Source: Polyodon spathula
Lineage: Eukaryota; Chordata; Actinopteri; Acipenseriformes; Polyodontidae
Reading direction: 5' to 3'
Length of the DNA stretch: 64,000 bases
NCBI RefSeq assembly: GCF_017654505.1
Contig: NC_054558.1
Coordinates: 15,084,765-15,148,764, forward strand
Part shown: piece by piece, positions 36,874-49,724 of the stretch
How positions within the stretch are numbered: position 1 is the stretch's first letter
Layout of the letters: the number at the start of each line of letters is the position of its first letter
Position numbers and translations under genes: made by a program
Notes under the pieces: model-generated
Databases searched by the model: none
What the model saw: only the letters and a program-made list of their open reading frames with translations
Told to the model about the DNA's origin: nothing

Positions 36874-39175
36874 CAAAAAATGTGCAGAACACATAATACA
36901 TAATGTGTACATTGCACGACAATTGATTTCATGTGCAATATTTAATTTCCATATACAATAGAATCATGTAAACACACAGTCTTATACACAAAAACATGCT
37001 GAAGTGATTTAAAAAAAATAGTGATGGAGGGCTTCTCAAGATGACGTTCCCAGTACTTGAACGTGTTTAATCCTCAAGTTTAAGCGTTAATGAATATAGC
37101 AGTGCGGTATCATGCCTCTCTCAAAGCTTGCTCCTTCAAGACATGGCTTTAAACTAGGCTAAATTACTTGTACTTTAAACTGACTACCATTAGTCCTTTT
37201 CAAATCAGCAACATCTGATGTGTTTCTGTGCACTTTAGATGATCCATATCAGGGGAGTTTCAACACTTTCCTCCAAGACACTGCATATGGATGAAAGCAA
37301 GAATGAGTAATGTGTGAGGGTAATAATGTCTGTTTAAAGTTGAATCCCAAACTAGAGAAAACAGTGTTGGAGCCAGCACACATGTACCTGGTGCTCAGAA
37401 CACAATGGAACTCAATTTCGACAATTGTAATGTATGTGCTTCTAGAGAGTGGAAGATAGCAGGTTCTGGGTCCAGGGAGGGGAGAAATGTTTTTATATTG
37501 AGGGTTTTCTTTGGTATTTTTCTTTTGTAAGATGGCCTTACTGAAATGCCAACCTATGCAATTGTCATAGTACAACTTCATGTGTGTTTGTGAGTAGAAC
37601 AGTCATTATCTTAATGGCAGATGCCCTCAAAAACGAACACAACTTTTGAATCTTGAAACTTGAAATAAACAGCAGCTTGGATTATAAAAGCATTGCTATC
37701 CTATGCAATGGTTGTCACCTGCAGACAACTGACCTTTTCATGTAACTGATGTCACAGTCTTGCAGATAATGACTACAGTGCCAGACTCTATACATACGGT
37801 TACAGGTTGGAGAGAGAAAAATTCTGTTCTGTTTGAATAAGTTTTCTCATCAGGGAATTTCATTTAAAAGAGATCTGCACTTGTTTTTGTTCAAGCTGTT
37901 TCTGTAATGAAAATCTAATCTAGTTTGAATATTTTAAGAGAAAAAGGCAGGCTTTGTAAGATGCTGGAACAAAGCCTTGAGCTCAGGGTCAGCGATTTTA
38001 AAGATACAGACAGCTGTGAGGGTTTTATAACAAATACTCTCACAATAGAGCACTGACTGTGCTTGTGCCGTCCCCCAGCCATTACCTTGTAAGAGGTGAT
38101 TGACAGGGCACACCTCCACAATGATTTGGATGCTCTTTGTAGTTTTCTGTTTTGCTTGATAAGTAGTTGTCTTTAAGAAAAATAATATCCAGATCATTAC
38201 AATATCCAGAATGTGCAATAACACTGTCAGCCTATAAAGCGTTGCAGAACCCTGTGCAAGGTTAGCAAGAAACACTTGACCTTTGGTATGTCCCATGCTG
38301 TCGGCATTGCAGCGTTGTATTTTTTAAGATGTTGCCGACTCTCTTGAATTTTTTAATCACAAATGAATTGGGTAATACATTTTGCAGCATACCCAGATCC
38401 CTCTGAAACAACGCTGCTTTCCACAATACTCATTCAATCAGGGCACCAGCATTGCAGCAAGAGGAAGCATGAACTGGATACACTGTGATGTTTAAGAGAA
38501 AACTTCTCTTTCATCTATTTATTTTTTGTTGTGTTAGTCCACTTTTCAGGGGTCGTTAAGGTTCTTGTTAAAATGTACCTGAAGATTTGCTGAAATTATG
38601 ACAAGAACACAACAAGCAGGCTTGTGACACTGGGCAGTATTTTTAATTTTTTTCTTGTTAAGTAGTGTTACAAATTGCCATTTATTTAGGTAAAATAAAA
38701 AGTAAACATGTAGTGCAAACTGTACACTTGTTATAAAGTCAGACAATCCCAATATCAAATATTTGGTCGTATTCTTTCTCAAACATAAATAAAGGCTCGA
38801 CTGTGATTTTGCTGGCAGTGCAAGAAAAAAACGGTTCATGTTCACGTAGGTTGTGAGTTATGATAAGCTTGTAAACCGTGCATCGTGTTCCTCGTATATA
38901 ACACGGGTCATACCTACAGCACTCGAAAATGTGGAAAAAGATGTGCATAACATTTTCAGAAAAATACGGTGTAGAGTCATTTTTGACTTTACTTAATAAA
39001 ATATGTCATGCCACATCGTTACAACACAGCAGAAAACAGGGCCCAATGGACACTAAATATTCTTTAAAAAAATGTACTTCCTGTGTTGTAGTAGTCCAAT
39101 TATATTGCTGCAATCAGACCATGTGATTTACACCACATGTATCAGGATACAGCAATGAATCTAAAGTGTTTTATT

Positions 39176-39177
<2 letters not shown>

Positions 39178-39245
<68 letters not shown>
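39178..39245. repeat. (AAT)n microsatellite
   Basis: AAT repeats of about 68 bases with a single AAC interruption. Confidence 0.97.
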
Positions 39246-39246
<1 letters not shown>

Positions 39247-42200
39247 GTGAAGCAACAAAATATTCTCTACACATTAAAAAGAGACAAGTAATAATATTAA
39301 TAAAGACTTAATCACATAGAGGTCTGGTCAGGACTTTGGTAATAAACCCAATTGCTATTAAGATCATTAATACATTTTCACTGTGTTAAAAATATAAGGG
39401 CATATAGTAAAGAAAAATAAAGAATATAAAATCTCGTGAGTTTTGATGCATTCAGCAGCAATATTTTAAAGATCTCAAAAGAGATGCTTCTGAAGTTGTT
39501 CCATTAATATTCAATGCGCACTAAATCCCTTTGGATTCATGTCACAGCTGTAGTGAGCTCTATTATTTTGATTGTCAGGGTATGGGTTAGCGAAAGTGAA
39601 GATCTTGCAATGTAAAGATTTGCTTTAAGAAAAAAGTCAATGAGAAACACAGCCTTTTCTACATGTGACAGTAAAGTCCCACTTGAGTAGTTTATAGATT
39701 CGGCTTTCAAATAAGTTGAATTGATGAATCTTAATTAACGGTCAATATAAACTTAATAGGAAATCATGTATTAGTTAACATGTAATTGCATTTGAATGTC
39801 TGACGTTATAAAGTAATTACTGATTGTGGCTTTTCAATTTGTAATAACCAATTTGACATATCGTACTTCAATATTGGCTGTTAAACTTGACTTGTGCTGC
39901 CTGGAGCTGGGTTTTTTTTAATGTAAAAAGCATTATGATTGGTGTTAGAGTCACTAAATAAACCAATTACATCGTTTTCAGAAGTGACCATCAAAGTGTC
40001 TTCTCTGAATGATAAAATGGTGCCACCCGTTTCTCTGCTACTCCACAGTCTCCTCAGATTTTCACAGTTATTCACTTTGAAAAAACGTGTATGGGACAAT
40101 TAAATATCACTATGGGCTAGCGGGGAGAGATAAGCTTGTAAAACCAAAAACCTCTGTTTCACTATTCTGTTGTAATACATTTTCTTTGTAGTATTTATTA
40201 AACTTATGAACATTTTTATACATTTACCTTACAAAGAAAGTAAATCACCTTACTGTATTTCAATTTGTTAGTGTGGAGTATTTTGATCCACTTTGTTTTT
40301 TTATGTATCAGTCATTATTTTCATATGCTTTATGTTTTACAAAGGTTACAGGAAGGATTAGTAAGGTTTCCTTCTTTGGTTTTGGTTGGGTAATGTACAG
40401 TGTTTTCTTTTCAGTCAGTTACAGAGCTAAAAATAAACAAAAAGATGGACAATGGTATTTCCCAATGGTAAATCATTAGAGCCGATGAGAGCCAGCTGGT
40501 CTGTGTGAGGGCTTCTAAACAATTGGCCACACAAGCCTCCCCTCCCCCCAGTATAGTTATCTCAGGACAATGTTGTTTCCGATGTCCACTCTTTATATCA
40601 AATACCTACAATCACTGATTGTAAAAACAAGATGAGACCTTTCCTTGTGTTCTCAGAGATAGAACAAGCAGATGTGTTAAAATCACTCTGAAAGTATTAG
40701 AATTTCACTCGCTATTAAAGTGACTTTGCTTATTAAGGTGTGTCATATCATGGGAATGGTTTTCTGTCACAATTAACATATACAATGTATCTGACATAAT
40801 ATGACATGTAGAATCTGTTTCAATTGCTTAATTCAGAGACACATATATTAGCTAATGTATATATTGTTTACAGACTGCCTTTGGAATGCTGGTTTAATTG
40901 TATTTCTTACTATTGTAATTTAGTCTTTGCAACTGTTTGGGCCTGTGTTTTACAACAGTCATTTTGCTCTGTACATCTACTTCAGGTCTCGACATAAAAA
41001 CTCTTTAAAAGTCCAAGCGTGTTGTTGTTGTAGTTGGTGTACTTGTTGTATCACATGTTTGTGTAGGACTAGGTGGTCTGTATTGTTTTATGTGGTAGGT
41101 TGGCTTGCCTTTCCCAGAATCATTTAAATTCATCCAGTAGGGCGTATAATTGGCAGAGTCCACAGCATTTGGCAATTATCAGCATATCCAAGCAGATGCA
41201 AACCTGCAAAGCAGTATTTTTTTCTGGGTGATGGTGGGCCTATCCATTGATCAAAAGGGGTCAGGGACTGATGTGACCCGCCTCTTTGACCTACACAATT
41301 ATCGAATCTCAATGCATTTGAGTCCCTTTGGGATGAGGCTCCTCACAATATGCACTGAACAGATGGGGGTATAAGACCCCTGATGTTTTTACTCAGTTTT
41401 ATGGGTTATATTTGATACATCCGGTGGTGCTTCTGTTTCCTTCAGCATTAAACTGTAAAGATTCTCCGGCTCCCTCTTTACAATGCTATAGTTGGAATAC
41501 AACCCAGATGAAAGCTGTATAGTATTTATCTTTACCAACAAGACTGAGAGGGTGAAGTGATGGCCAAAAATGACAGCGATATTTTTTACAACACCAATAT
41601 TTACTATGAAAATTGTTTCACTTTTAATGGAACTACCATGTGGTAGCGCAAAAATTAACTTGTGTTGCGTTCCAGTGTCTTCCATTTGTATTGAATGCTG
41701 CGCAGACTCATTTGTTTATTATGTTTACCATTTTGCATCCATTTTTAAATGTGAGTGCCATCTTTAAACAGTATACCCTGTTAGTATGTCTCGCGTCATG
41801 CTAAAGACTGGCGTTGTTTAAACAGGACGCTCACAGTTAAAAGTAGGAAAAATGACCTTAAAATGAGCAAAATTGCACAAGTAGACCTAGTTGGATTTGG
41901 TACACCTGGGGAAAAAATAGACCCTGAAAATAAAGTACAAGTGAAAGGGCATTATGGGAAAACCGGAACCCACCACCTTATAACCTGTTCTGCTCTATAA
42001 GTGATGCATTTTAATGAGAGATTAATTCCATTAATCTTTTATAATGATTAAGTACCGTAACTTCGAAGCATACTTATTGACCGGTTTTAGCCAGTAACTG
42101 GAAAGACAGACTGAGAACAGCCTGTGTTATTCTCCCTTCCAGAGTGAAGCACACACCCCTGAAATTGCAGGCGTCATGTTCCACTGTGTGAAGTCTAACT

Positions 42201-42502
42201 TGAGAGTGTAAGACACTGTTATTCTGTAGAAGTGGTGTCAAGAGTTAATGGAAATGGCAGACATGTGCAAATTAGTAAGTGTCTTGCAGGCTGTGCAGCG
42301 AGTTACAGATTTAAAAAAGACGGCATTCAGAGTGGCTTATTTTAAAAGGGTCCTTAAATGCATGCTGCTTTCAACATTAATAATTTCACTGACAGTATAA
42401 AATGGAAGGTAAGTAAAAATCTTAATAAAAAAGCATAAAACTGTATCAAATAATGATGACTGCTAGCACTGTTTACAAAGAGAAGATATTTTAATAACAT
42501 GT

Positions 42503-43201
42503 TGTGGCAAAGCGGTTTGTAGTGCACAGGTGTAGAGGTGATGCCGTGCTCCTCAATAACACACAGACAGAGATCATGGTGCAAAGTTATTTTATGTTTC
42601 CCGGTTTTTGCACTGTTCAGCTACACAGCAATGTTTAGGTTGCACAGCTGGGTTTCAGTCCCGAAACAATAATAAACAAAAGCAATGTCCAGGCGTGGCT
42701 CCGCGTCCTTTCATGGTGCTCCCGTGCTGCTGATGAATACACAGTGATTAGTGACTTGGTAGAGTAGTTGTAATCTGGGTTTTAATGCTGGCTTGACAGC
42801 GACAGCTACCTGGTGTTTAGTCATCTAATAATTACAAATAAACAGTTAAAAAGACAAACAAAATACAGCCCTCACGGTTTTCTTATCTCTGTACTCCTTT
42901 TACAGGTCCATCCATAACCATAATAAAGGAACAGATTGCTCGGCCACATCCCCTGGAATACCATTAGTCACGCCTCCTTCGGTGGCGAGTCCAATCACAT
43001 ATGCTCCAATCCTTGACTGACACATCTCCTGCCGCATTAAGGCAATGATTTCTGGTATTGTGGCTCCCCTTTCTGGATGACCGACTGACCCTGGAATGAA
43101 CTGTCAAACCATTCAGTCTGGGGCACACTGTTCCTGTTATACTGTACCCCCACAGGTCGGGAGGGAGATTGTTGATTAGGATTCATTCGCTCTCTGTCAC
43201 A
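42503..43201 (-). mobile_element. Solo LTR, family 1, copy D, with perfect target duplication
   Basis: On the minus strand it runs from TGTGACAGAGAGCGAATG to GCTTTGCCACAA/CA. On the plus strand it starts TGTGGCAAAGCG and ends CTCTCTGTCACA. It is flanked on both sides by the same 5 bases, CATGT (42498-42502 and 43202-43206), which proves insertion of a single LTR of 699 bp. A solo LTR forms when the two LTRs of a full element recombine. A 5-bp duplication fits Ty3/gypsy, Copia or retrovirus-like elements, and the family cannot be decided without an internal region. Confidence 0.93.
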
Positions 43202-43206
43202 CATGT

Positions 43207-44215
43207 ATCAGTAATAAATGGAGATTCCATGCGTTTACATACCATTTACATGCCCATACGTAATGTAACTCATGCCCCACATATTGTAAGAAAGACATGG
43301 TAAAGATGCCCAATTGATGTGGGGAATGACCTAGACTAATAAGGTGTAAAGCTTGTTTCATTTTCATCAAAGCATAAATAATTGCAGTCCTTGACGTCGG
43401 GGGTCAAGCCACTCCTTTTGGTTTAATTGAACAGGAATGACTCACAGCGTATGGCAGCATTCTGAAACTCAGATTAGGAGTGCTACAATAATGTCTTGTC
43501 TATTCTTGTACATCTTCCGTTTTTCTGCAAAGATCTGAATTTGCAGTTTTGTTTTTGCACTGGTGCACAACATCCCCAACGGTCCGAAGCATCACAAAAA
43601 AAAACTAATGAAACCCGAAGTGGCAAGAGGTTGACCACAGTGTCAAGTCAAAGCTTAATGAGCATAATTAAATGATGAAGTACTTCAGAGCCTGGTCAAT
43701 CGGGTTAAATGATTCCTGGCCTGGAATTAAAGCGGTTGCTACCCGTGCACTACACACCCGAGCTAGAAAGAAAGCACAGAGGCAGGACTATAATCCCTTG
43801 ACATTCAGAATCTAGCCACCCAAACTGGCAGGCCTTGTTTGACACTATGATTTGGAGTGTCTGTAGCTTTTCAGTTAAGAGAGGGAACTTGTTCTGTATG
43901 AATATGATATATAATGTTTACAGGATGGGATTCCAATGGATTGTACCTTCAGGTGTCGTTGAAAAAGGGGGTATCTTTTTATAGATGATCTCTTCATTTT
44001 TATTAAATAAATAAATAAAAAAAAAACTTGTTATTGTTGAAATTCTGCATCGCCTCCACAGTTTCTTTTTAAATGAGTTATGTAAAACTAAATTTTTTGT
44101 TGTGATTGCCACAAACGTTTACTGTTTTAGTTGATGATGTAAGACATTTAAAATCATGAAATCAATCATAGTGGGTAAATTAGAGAATTATTTATATAGA
44201 TCTGCATTATTGAAT
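43207..44215. other. No gene seen
   Basis: Unique-looking DNA, including a possible conserved element at about 43640-43760. Confidence 0.5.
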
Positions 44216-44515
44216 TACAAAAAGGACGACCCTGTCTCACTAACCTCCTAGACTTCTTCTCAAAAGGTACTGCGAGGATGGATGCAGAGTATGATATATC
44301 TGACTTTCAAAATCACTTGACAAAGTAATCGTGAAGGTCACAACTTTGGGGATCCAAGGTAGAACAATTAGATGGATTCATAAGCAGTTAAAACACAGAC
44401 CTATGGGGGGGGGGGCTTACAGAACTCAAGAACGGGTACTGCAGTAACCAACTAGGCACAGGGTTCAATCACCTATTGATCTTCTCGTTCATAGTGTTCC
44501 TGTGTAAATCCAGAA
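44216..44515 (+). pseudogene. CR1-type reverse transcriptase fragment, decayed
   Basis: The sequence AAAGGACGACCCTGTCTCAC, TAACCTCCTAGACTTCTTCT and TTGACAAAGT follows the order of the CR1 RT region between QHGFRKGR and motif A. After this come GGGATCCAAGGTAGAACAAT and a stretch matching the region before motif B. Frames are broken throughout, and a run of ten or more G (44405-44415) interrupts it. It is much older than the two young CR1 copies. Confidence 0.75.
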
Positions 44516-45250
44516 CTATCTCATTAGATTTTTCTACATTAAAATCACGAAACTATTTAACTACTAATTTTTAACAATTTAAGGTGGAGAATGCAGTCTA
44601 TTTATAATTAATGAACCAATTACAGTATGACTCAATCCTAAAATTCTAGGTGATGCAACACTTGTATCCATAGCTGTAGACCACCACGGGGCTTGGGATC
44701 AGCAGACAAAACAGGATGCGTTTTGAGCTTTGTGCTGTCTGTCCTGGATTCACCAGGGACTGCCGTGACTGCGAATCTGGGATCTAAGTTTAAACCACAT
44801 GAATTTACCAGTGCAAAACATCCCCAATGCTTTGGTAATCCACACTGCTAAACTGAATCCACAGAGAAACTGTTATGCAATTAGGAGAAAAGAAAGGCCA
44901 GTAATGGAAAGTACTGCACTGCACCTCAGCCAGCGTCCCCAACGAAACATTCCATCCATGTGGTTGAAACACTTTCGTAAAATGGAAACATCCTGGAGAA
45001 AAGGCTTTGGTTTCATGTGGGATTCAAACGGATGATGTAAGGCACTGAAGGTGTGTTATAGGGTCGTTAACCTATCAGAGGTACAGAAGTGACGAAGGAC
45101 CTTTGGGTCCTATTTATTAAACGTAAGGACTCTTTTAAGGAATGCTTGGTTAAAGACAGTTTTTAAAGCGCATTTTGATTAATTAAATCTAGTTTTCATT
45201 CCAGGGAACGTTTTTCAACTGTTCTAGATAATGTTAGATTTTTATTCTCA
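44516..45250. other. No gene seen
   Basis: Unique-looking DNA. The 78-codon frame at 44799-45035 is motif-free. Confidence 0.5.
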
Positions 45251-45254
45251 AAGT

Positions 45255-45905
45255 TTCTGGCTACGAATGAGTGGTGGCCATTCAGCCCATCCACGCTCGT
45301 TCGGTTTGTACTAGCTGATTGATCTCCAAACCTTGTCGGGTCTTAAAGGATTAAAGTAATTCTGCCTCTGTAACATAACTAAATATCCCATTCCATACCT
45401 GCAACACTCTGTGTGTGAACAAGTGTCTCTTTCCCTTTGTCTTAAGTCTATGTTCACTTAATTTCCACCTGTGTCCTCTGGTCCTGGTGTCTATACTGTG
45501 CTTAAAGTATAGGTAAGTGTTAACTATGCCAACTCCTTGTAAGCTTTTAAAGACTCCTTAATTCTTCTTTGTTTCAGGCTAAATCTATTCAGTTCTTTTG
45601 TAGCTCAGTCCTTTAAGCCCTGGGATTAGTCTGGTTGCTCTTTTCTCCAGGGCTACAGTGTGCCTTTGTTGCTATGGTGACTAGATTTGGACAGACTACT
45701 CTAAGTACAGTCTCACCATTGCAATATACCACCACATCATAACCTCCTTGGATTTGTACTCTACACTTTTGGCTGTATGCCCAAGCATTCAGTTTGTCTT
45801 TTTGATTGCTTCTCCACACTGTGTGGTTGCTGACAGTGATGGATCTATTACAACACCAAGGTCTTTGTCTTGGTGGGCCTGTTCTAGTTCTAGCATTTAA
45901 TGAAT
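45255..45905 (-). repeat. CR1-type LINE 3' fragment, about 650 bp
   Basis: Plus-strand sequence gives the reverse complement of the CR1 3' UTR (GTGGCCATTCAGCCCATCCA), then the ORF2 C-terminus (CATTCCATACCTGCAACACT, GTGTGTGAACAAGTGTCTCT, CTGTGTCCTCTGGTCCTGGT). It reaches further 5' than the other fragments, through TTCTTTGTTTCAGGCTAAAT and into a stretch ending near 45905. Old and frameless. Confidence 0.85.
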
Positions 45906-47251
45906 GCAATACAGAAAACTTGTGAATCCTGGAAAAGCAATGAGTGTTTACCTGGAAACTGTGCATGAGGAGTGCATTCTGGCAGTTGTAGTGCTCATGC
46001 TTTTGCACACCTCAGTAACCAATCACTTCTTTTCCTGTGACTCTCATGTTTCACTCCATGTTTATGCATTCATCATGTGACTTCCCTCGGAAGAGCAAGA
46101 TTGAGAAGCATACGAGAGCGCTGGGCAATTTTTTGTTTATTAATTCCAAAAACCCCCCCAAAAAATCCATTACAAATCAAATACACATTTACCATTATGT
46201 GTGCGTTTATAGGAAAAATGAGAGGCCTATGAATGGATGGTAATTCACATTAGGTAAGATATAGTAGAATATCTGTGTTATCTTTAAAGATGTATTTGAT
46301 TTAGTGGAGTGGCAGCTATACTATTATAGTCTTTGAAAGACAGCTTGTTGCTTTTCCAGCTATCCACTGCCTTTGATTGGAATCCAGCTGGCTTAGCTCA
46401 TCTAGTCAAGCCCAGACAATTTTTCCCCACAGCTGACCATAGATTTTGGCCCCAACTCTTAAAACAATAACTGTTTATTCTTGTTCCCATGTAGAATTTT
46501 CACAAAACCTACAATGTAAATGGTCTGTGGTTCCTTGGAGCTTATAGACTGTGGTTGCTTACTCACCCTGTATACTGTGAAGTTCTTTAAATCATCCAAG
46601 GTTTCCTCCAGGGATTTCAAATTATGAAATTATGAGTTTCCAAGCTAAACAAAATGCAGATTTGGTTTACATTATTATTCCCACCAGTAGCAGAAGCACA
46701 AGCTCTTTGTCCTTCAGGGAAGATATTGAATCTATTGCCTGACAGGGTTTGACCTCTGACCCTGATTGACCGGAGCGACAGGCTGATTGACTACGAAAGG
46801 CTGTGGAATAAAAGGGCTGTCCTTCACATTAAGGAAATGGAAGACTTTAAGATGCACAAGCTTAAAAGAGACTGCAGTCTATTCAATTGATCTAAGTGGA
46901 GGAGCATTTAAATACCGACTTTGTGACTAATAATAAGTGTTGAGCTTATTTTTTCTTGAAAAGTGAAATGACCGGATTGATCCTGTCAGTATTTAAATCC
47001 GTCTCTGGTTCAGATCACTACACCCCATGGAGTGTTGTTTTTATCATCCTTATTTTTCAGTCTCACGTGCTGTGCTTTACCTTTTCCATGGGAAATTAAT
47101 AATGTGAATGCCATTGTTGAGCATTTGCAAAGAAAGCACATTCAGATACTGATATACATGAAAGTTGAAAACATACGTTGGTATGTCCAAAGTGGTAACT
47201 TGAATCTCTGCATTCAGATACACCACTGACAAAGCTTTGCTTCCTAATAAG
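45906..47251. other. No gene seen
   Basis: Unique-looking DNA. Confidence 0.5.
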
Positions 47252-47253
47252 TA

Positions 47254-47951
47254 TACACCCACCCCTCGTTATATCCCCCCTCGCTATACTGCAGATTCGG
47301 ATATATCGCGGTCCTGGAGTTGGCTCCCCATTTTTACAGTCTAATTGTACACACCTTAGCTTCAGTATACATAGGCAATTTCGTACTGCACATCACAAAC
47401 AAAAATATACAAAACAATTAAAAACAAAGCATTAATATCGTACTGTTGTCATATACACACACGCTGAACAATAACACAAAGCAAATTAAATATCTACTGA
47501 AGCGGTTTTTATTTTTGCCGAGGTGTTCACTTGCGGCAGCAATGCTCTGGCAAAAGTCACAGGGCAGTGACGTCACCTCCCTAGCAACAAGCCTCCTATG
47601 TTGGGAATGGATTGTTTCAATGCAGCGGGTTTGTGCATTTGAGAAAGGAGAGGAAGACTCATGAAATTAATTGGAGACTTAAGTTGATGAGAAGCAATTA
47701 CCGCCCGCAGTAGTAATAAAACACTGTGCTGTTTTTATAGAAAAAATTAGAAAAAATTAGAAAAAACGAGTTGCATAGAGGATTAATATTGGACCCTGAT
47801 GCCCCCGATAAAACGAGGGAGTCATTGTACAGGGTTTGTTGTCAGCCTATTTGTTTTTCTATGGGTCTCTCGCTGTGTATATCGCGGCCCTCGATATATA
47901 GCGGATTTATTTTGGACCCTGACACCCACGAAATATCGAGTGGGTGGTGTA
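47254..47951. mobile_element. Tigger/pogo-like non-autonomous DNA transposon
   Basis: The left end TATACACCCACCCCTCG and the right end CGAGTGGGTGGTGTATA are imperfect inverted repeats bounded by TA dinucleotides. Inside each end lie further inverted words: GGATATATCGCGGTCC on the left, and TATATCGCGGCCCTCGATAT and TTTTGGACCCTGACACCC on the right. The TATATCGCGG style and TA target resemble Tigger/pogo elements of the Tc1-mariner superfamily. At about 700 bp it encodes no transposase. The GGACCCTGA word occurs twice near the right end (47792 and 47913), suggesting a duplicated subterminal segment. Confidence 0.75.
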
Positions 47952-47953
47952 TA

Positions 47954-49496
47954 TTGAGGACACTCAATAAACAAGTACTGTAGTTCTTCCATGAAAAAGT
48001 ATTCTTATTGTGCAAATAGTATGGTCTAACCCAAATTGATCAAATGAATTTGGAACACTGCAATTTGCATTCTGTCATTGGATTTGAATTGTTGCAAGGT
48101 GGATTCCAAAAATCACTCTGTAGAACTCTCATGACTTGATACTTTAATAAACAGAGTTAACAGTAAGGCAAATATGCAAATCTATTATTGTAATAAAGCT
48201 GATTTTTACCAGTTTTTTTTGTACATTACACATTTCTAAGAAATATGTTTGCAGCAATATAAGGCATTTCAAAGGCTTGTACTGTACTGTACTTTACTGC
48301 GGGAGACGCTTGTCATGAACTAGAGTAAAAACCCTGCTGCAGTGGCTGTGATAAAGTATTCTAAAGGCAATCGCGTGTGTTAAAGATGCAGCTGCTACAC
48401 AGAGATAGCAAATTAATTAGGAGCTACAGCCACAACTTGTGGTGACTGAGGCTCGTTAAAAAGACCCGTAACGCTCTGGTTTCTAGCTTTGCTGAACGTC
48501 CGGGCTGAATGAAACGCAAACACTTTGATAAGAAGAAGGAAGAAAAATCACACTGATGAACTTAGCCCCAGAAAAGCCTTTAATGCTAAGATTGCCCGTC
48601 TGCCCAATGGCTACAGTAAGTCTCCCATTTGACTCACTCCAGTGCATATGCACTTGCAATAAGTGCTTTGAACATCGAGCAAGGAGCTTATATGCCTTGT
48701 GACTTGGCTGTAGGCTTACTGAATTGATCTGTGAAGAGTTAAATAAATAATTCTGCGATACTAAGCTTTCTTATTTCTGGGTGGTGCACATCAACCCTAT
48801 TACTCAGAGAACCATGGTGACCCTGTTACTTTGAAGTAGTTGTCATCAAAAGGAATTATATTCTGCTGGGTCTTTGATTGACCTCAAGCCTTTGTTTTTA
48901 ACAAGTTATAACCTAGGCTTCTTCGTGCTTATGTGTGTGAGCAAACATATTGCTGCCCCACCTTTTATTATAATGGAACTCTTTCAGTTTTTTGCTTTAA
49001 TTTAGGGTATATTTCTTGTACAAAATTTCAGACTATAATGACACTGTTCTGTAGACTGCAAGCATGGATTGCAGCTTGTTTTTGGAGTAGATCTGCAGAA
49101 CTGAACATTTTCCTATATGTTAGCAGTGTAAGATTTTTAATGGTCATTTGTAAACAATAAAATTGGCAAACGTCTTTTCCACTTTCCATCCTGCATTTCC
49201 CATTGCAGGAACACATCCAACACAGGTGAGGCTTCTGGGAGTTTGAGTCGTTGACCATAGAGAAGAAGCATTAAGCACTGCTGCAGAAGGGACCCTGATC
49301 TAGATACGCTGCATTGTTTCAAAGAGAAATTCTCTTTACCAGGGCTTAAATAAAAGAGGCATTTACAAAACCAATGTCTAAATAAATATACTTTGACCAG
49401 AATATTTCACAACACTAACAACACTATACTACTGGTATATAAATGGTTTTACAGACCCTGATTACCACTACTCTACTCAAAGCTAACTTAGGTAAA
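47954..49496. other. No gene seen
   Basis: Unique-looking DNA. The part at about 48365-48640 is a candidate conserved element (see findings). Confidence 0.5.
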
Positions 49497-49600
49497 TCGC
49501 AGTATCAGCGCTATGCTTTAGTACGAGAGGTCCCAGGTTCGCACATTGCCCTCCGCCTGTGTGTGGATTGCCTCGCCCTGTGTTGGGTGTCAGAAGTAGA
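49497..49600 (+). repeat. tRNA-derived SINE head, copy 1
   Basis: CAGTATCAGCGCTATGCTTT, AGTACGAGAGGTCCCAGGTT and CGCACATTGCC resemble a tRNA with a degraded A box and a good B-box start (GGTTCG). They are followed by CCGCCTGTGTGTGGATTGCC, which is repeated downstream in copy 2. It does not fold as a full tRNA, so it is not called a tRNA gene. Confidence 0.6.
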
Positions 49601-49724
49601 TGCAGGTACCCCGGCACGCACTTGTCGGAGCGGACTTGAGGCTGGCAGGGGAGAGTGTAGTGTGCATGGGAGAAGGCAACAACAGGGCTGGTAGGTGACG
49701 TAATCACAAAGACATAAGCCCGAT

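Larger units (their letters stand above)
35801..42502. other. Long unique-looking non-coding stretch
   Basis: No gene, RNA gene or transposon end was recognised across 6.7 kb apart from two microsatellites. The part at about 39640-39890 looks like a conserved non-coding element (see findings). Confidence 0.5.

Noticed and set aside
37020..37100. Shared ATGGAGGGCTTCTCA word with about 60723 as evidence of a repeat family
   Set aside because: The match is about 16 bases, and the sequence on either side does not align convincingly.
49497..49600. A true tRNA gene
   Set aside because: The promoter-like words are present but the cloverleaf arms do not pair well and the unit is repeated with a SINE-like body.
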